Positions 62,748 through 62,802 of a stretch of 62,802 bases of DNA are shown here, piece after piece. The DNA lies in the NCBI RefSeq assembly GCF_001279775.1, contig NZ_LGDG01000246.1, positions 1 to 62,802 on the forward strand, written 5' to 3'. The DNA is from Streptomyces sp. MMG1533 (GTDB lineage: Bacteria > Actinomycetota > Actinomycetes > Streptomycetales > Streptomycetaceae). Position 1 is the first letter of the stretch. Every line of letters starts with the position of its first letter. The position numbers were made by a program, and so were the translations under genes. Below the pieces are notes generated by a model. It did not search any database. It had not been told where the DNA came from and saw only the letters and a program-made list of their open reading frames with translations.

Positions 62748-62802
62748 GTGTCGACGGTAGGGGCGGGGCGGGGGAAGGGCGTTTGTCCGAGTCGTAGTGG
62801 TG

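Overview
The window is chromosomal DNA from a Streptomyces or a very close relative. Evidence: GC-rich third codon positions, frequent GTG starts, GGAGG-type ribosome binding sites, Tat signals, many GC-rich stem-loop terminators, and two characteristic gene neighbourhoods. These are the rimP-nusA-ylxR-infB-DUF503-rbfA-truB translation cluster and the ispG/site-2 protease/dxr group. I saw no tRNA, rRNA, CRISPR array or insertion sequence. Almost all of the sequence is coding.

Layout. (1) 1-894: 5' part of a large protein with a trypsin-like domain whose active site looks degenerate. (2) 1178-8306, minus strand: the translation/ribosome-maturation operon. (3) 8511-10465, plus strand: a lipoprotein, a DUF4439 ferritin-like protein and a kinase-fold protein lacking catalytic residues. 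(4) 10478-13817, minus strand: a tightly overlapping five-gene redox operon. It encodes a Ser-rich exported protein ending in an ApbE flavinylation motif, ApbE, a di-heme ferric-reductase-like membrane protein, a NuoF-like flavoprotein and a [3Fe-4S] ferredoxin. (5) 13957-23324, minus strand: proS, two acetyltransferases, ispG, an RseP-like protease, dxr (MEP isoprenoid pathway) and an acyl-CoA dehydrogenase.

(6) 23667-41725: an exopolysaccharide locus on both strands. It has a priming sugar-phosphate transferase, GDP-fucose synthesis (gmd, fcl), two tandem secreted beta-propeller/FN3/LamG proteins, a lipoprotein, two GT4 glycosyltransferases, a WcaF-like acetyltransferase, Wzy- and Wzx-like membrane proteins, a Wzz/BY-kinase-like protein without a usable Walker A, and a cytidylyltransferase plus CDP-alcohol phosphotransferase pair.

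(7) 41827-61182: a carbohydrate-use locus whose enzymes fit xyloglucan closely. Two secreted GH12 enzymes and a Tat-exported GH74 would cut the backbone outside the cell. A three-gene ABC importer without its own ATPase would take up the oligosaccharides. GH95 (alpha-1,2-fucosidase), GH42 (beta-galactosidase), GH31 (alpha-xylosidase) and GH3 (beta-glucosidase) would then strip Fuc, Gal, Xyl and Glc inside the cell. A LacI-family regulator and matching TCGAAGCGCTTCGA palindromes at its own promoter, at the importer promoter and before the GH3 gene tie the locus into one regulon. A decayed Ser/Thr kinase gene lies between the first GH12 and lacI. (8) 61302-62747: an aldehyde dehydrogenase.

The strongest candidate for something new is the redox operon at 10478-13817. 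It looks like a minimal extracytoplasmic flavin wire in which the flavin carrier is only a signal anchor, a poly-Ser tether and a C-terminal flavinylation tag.
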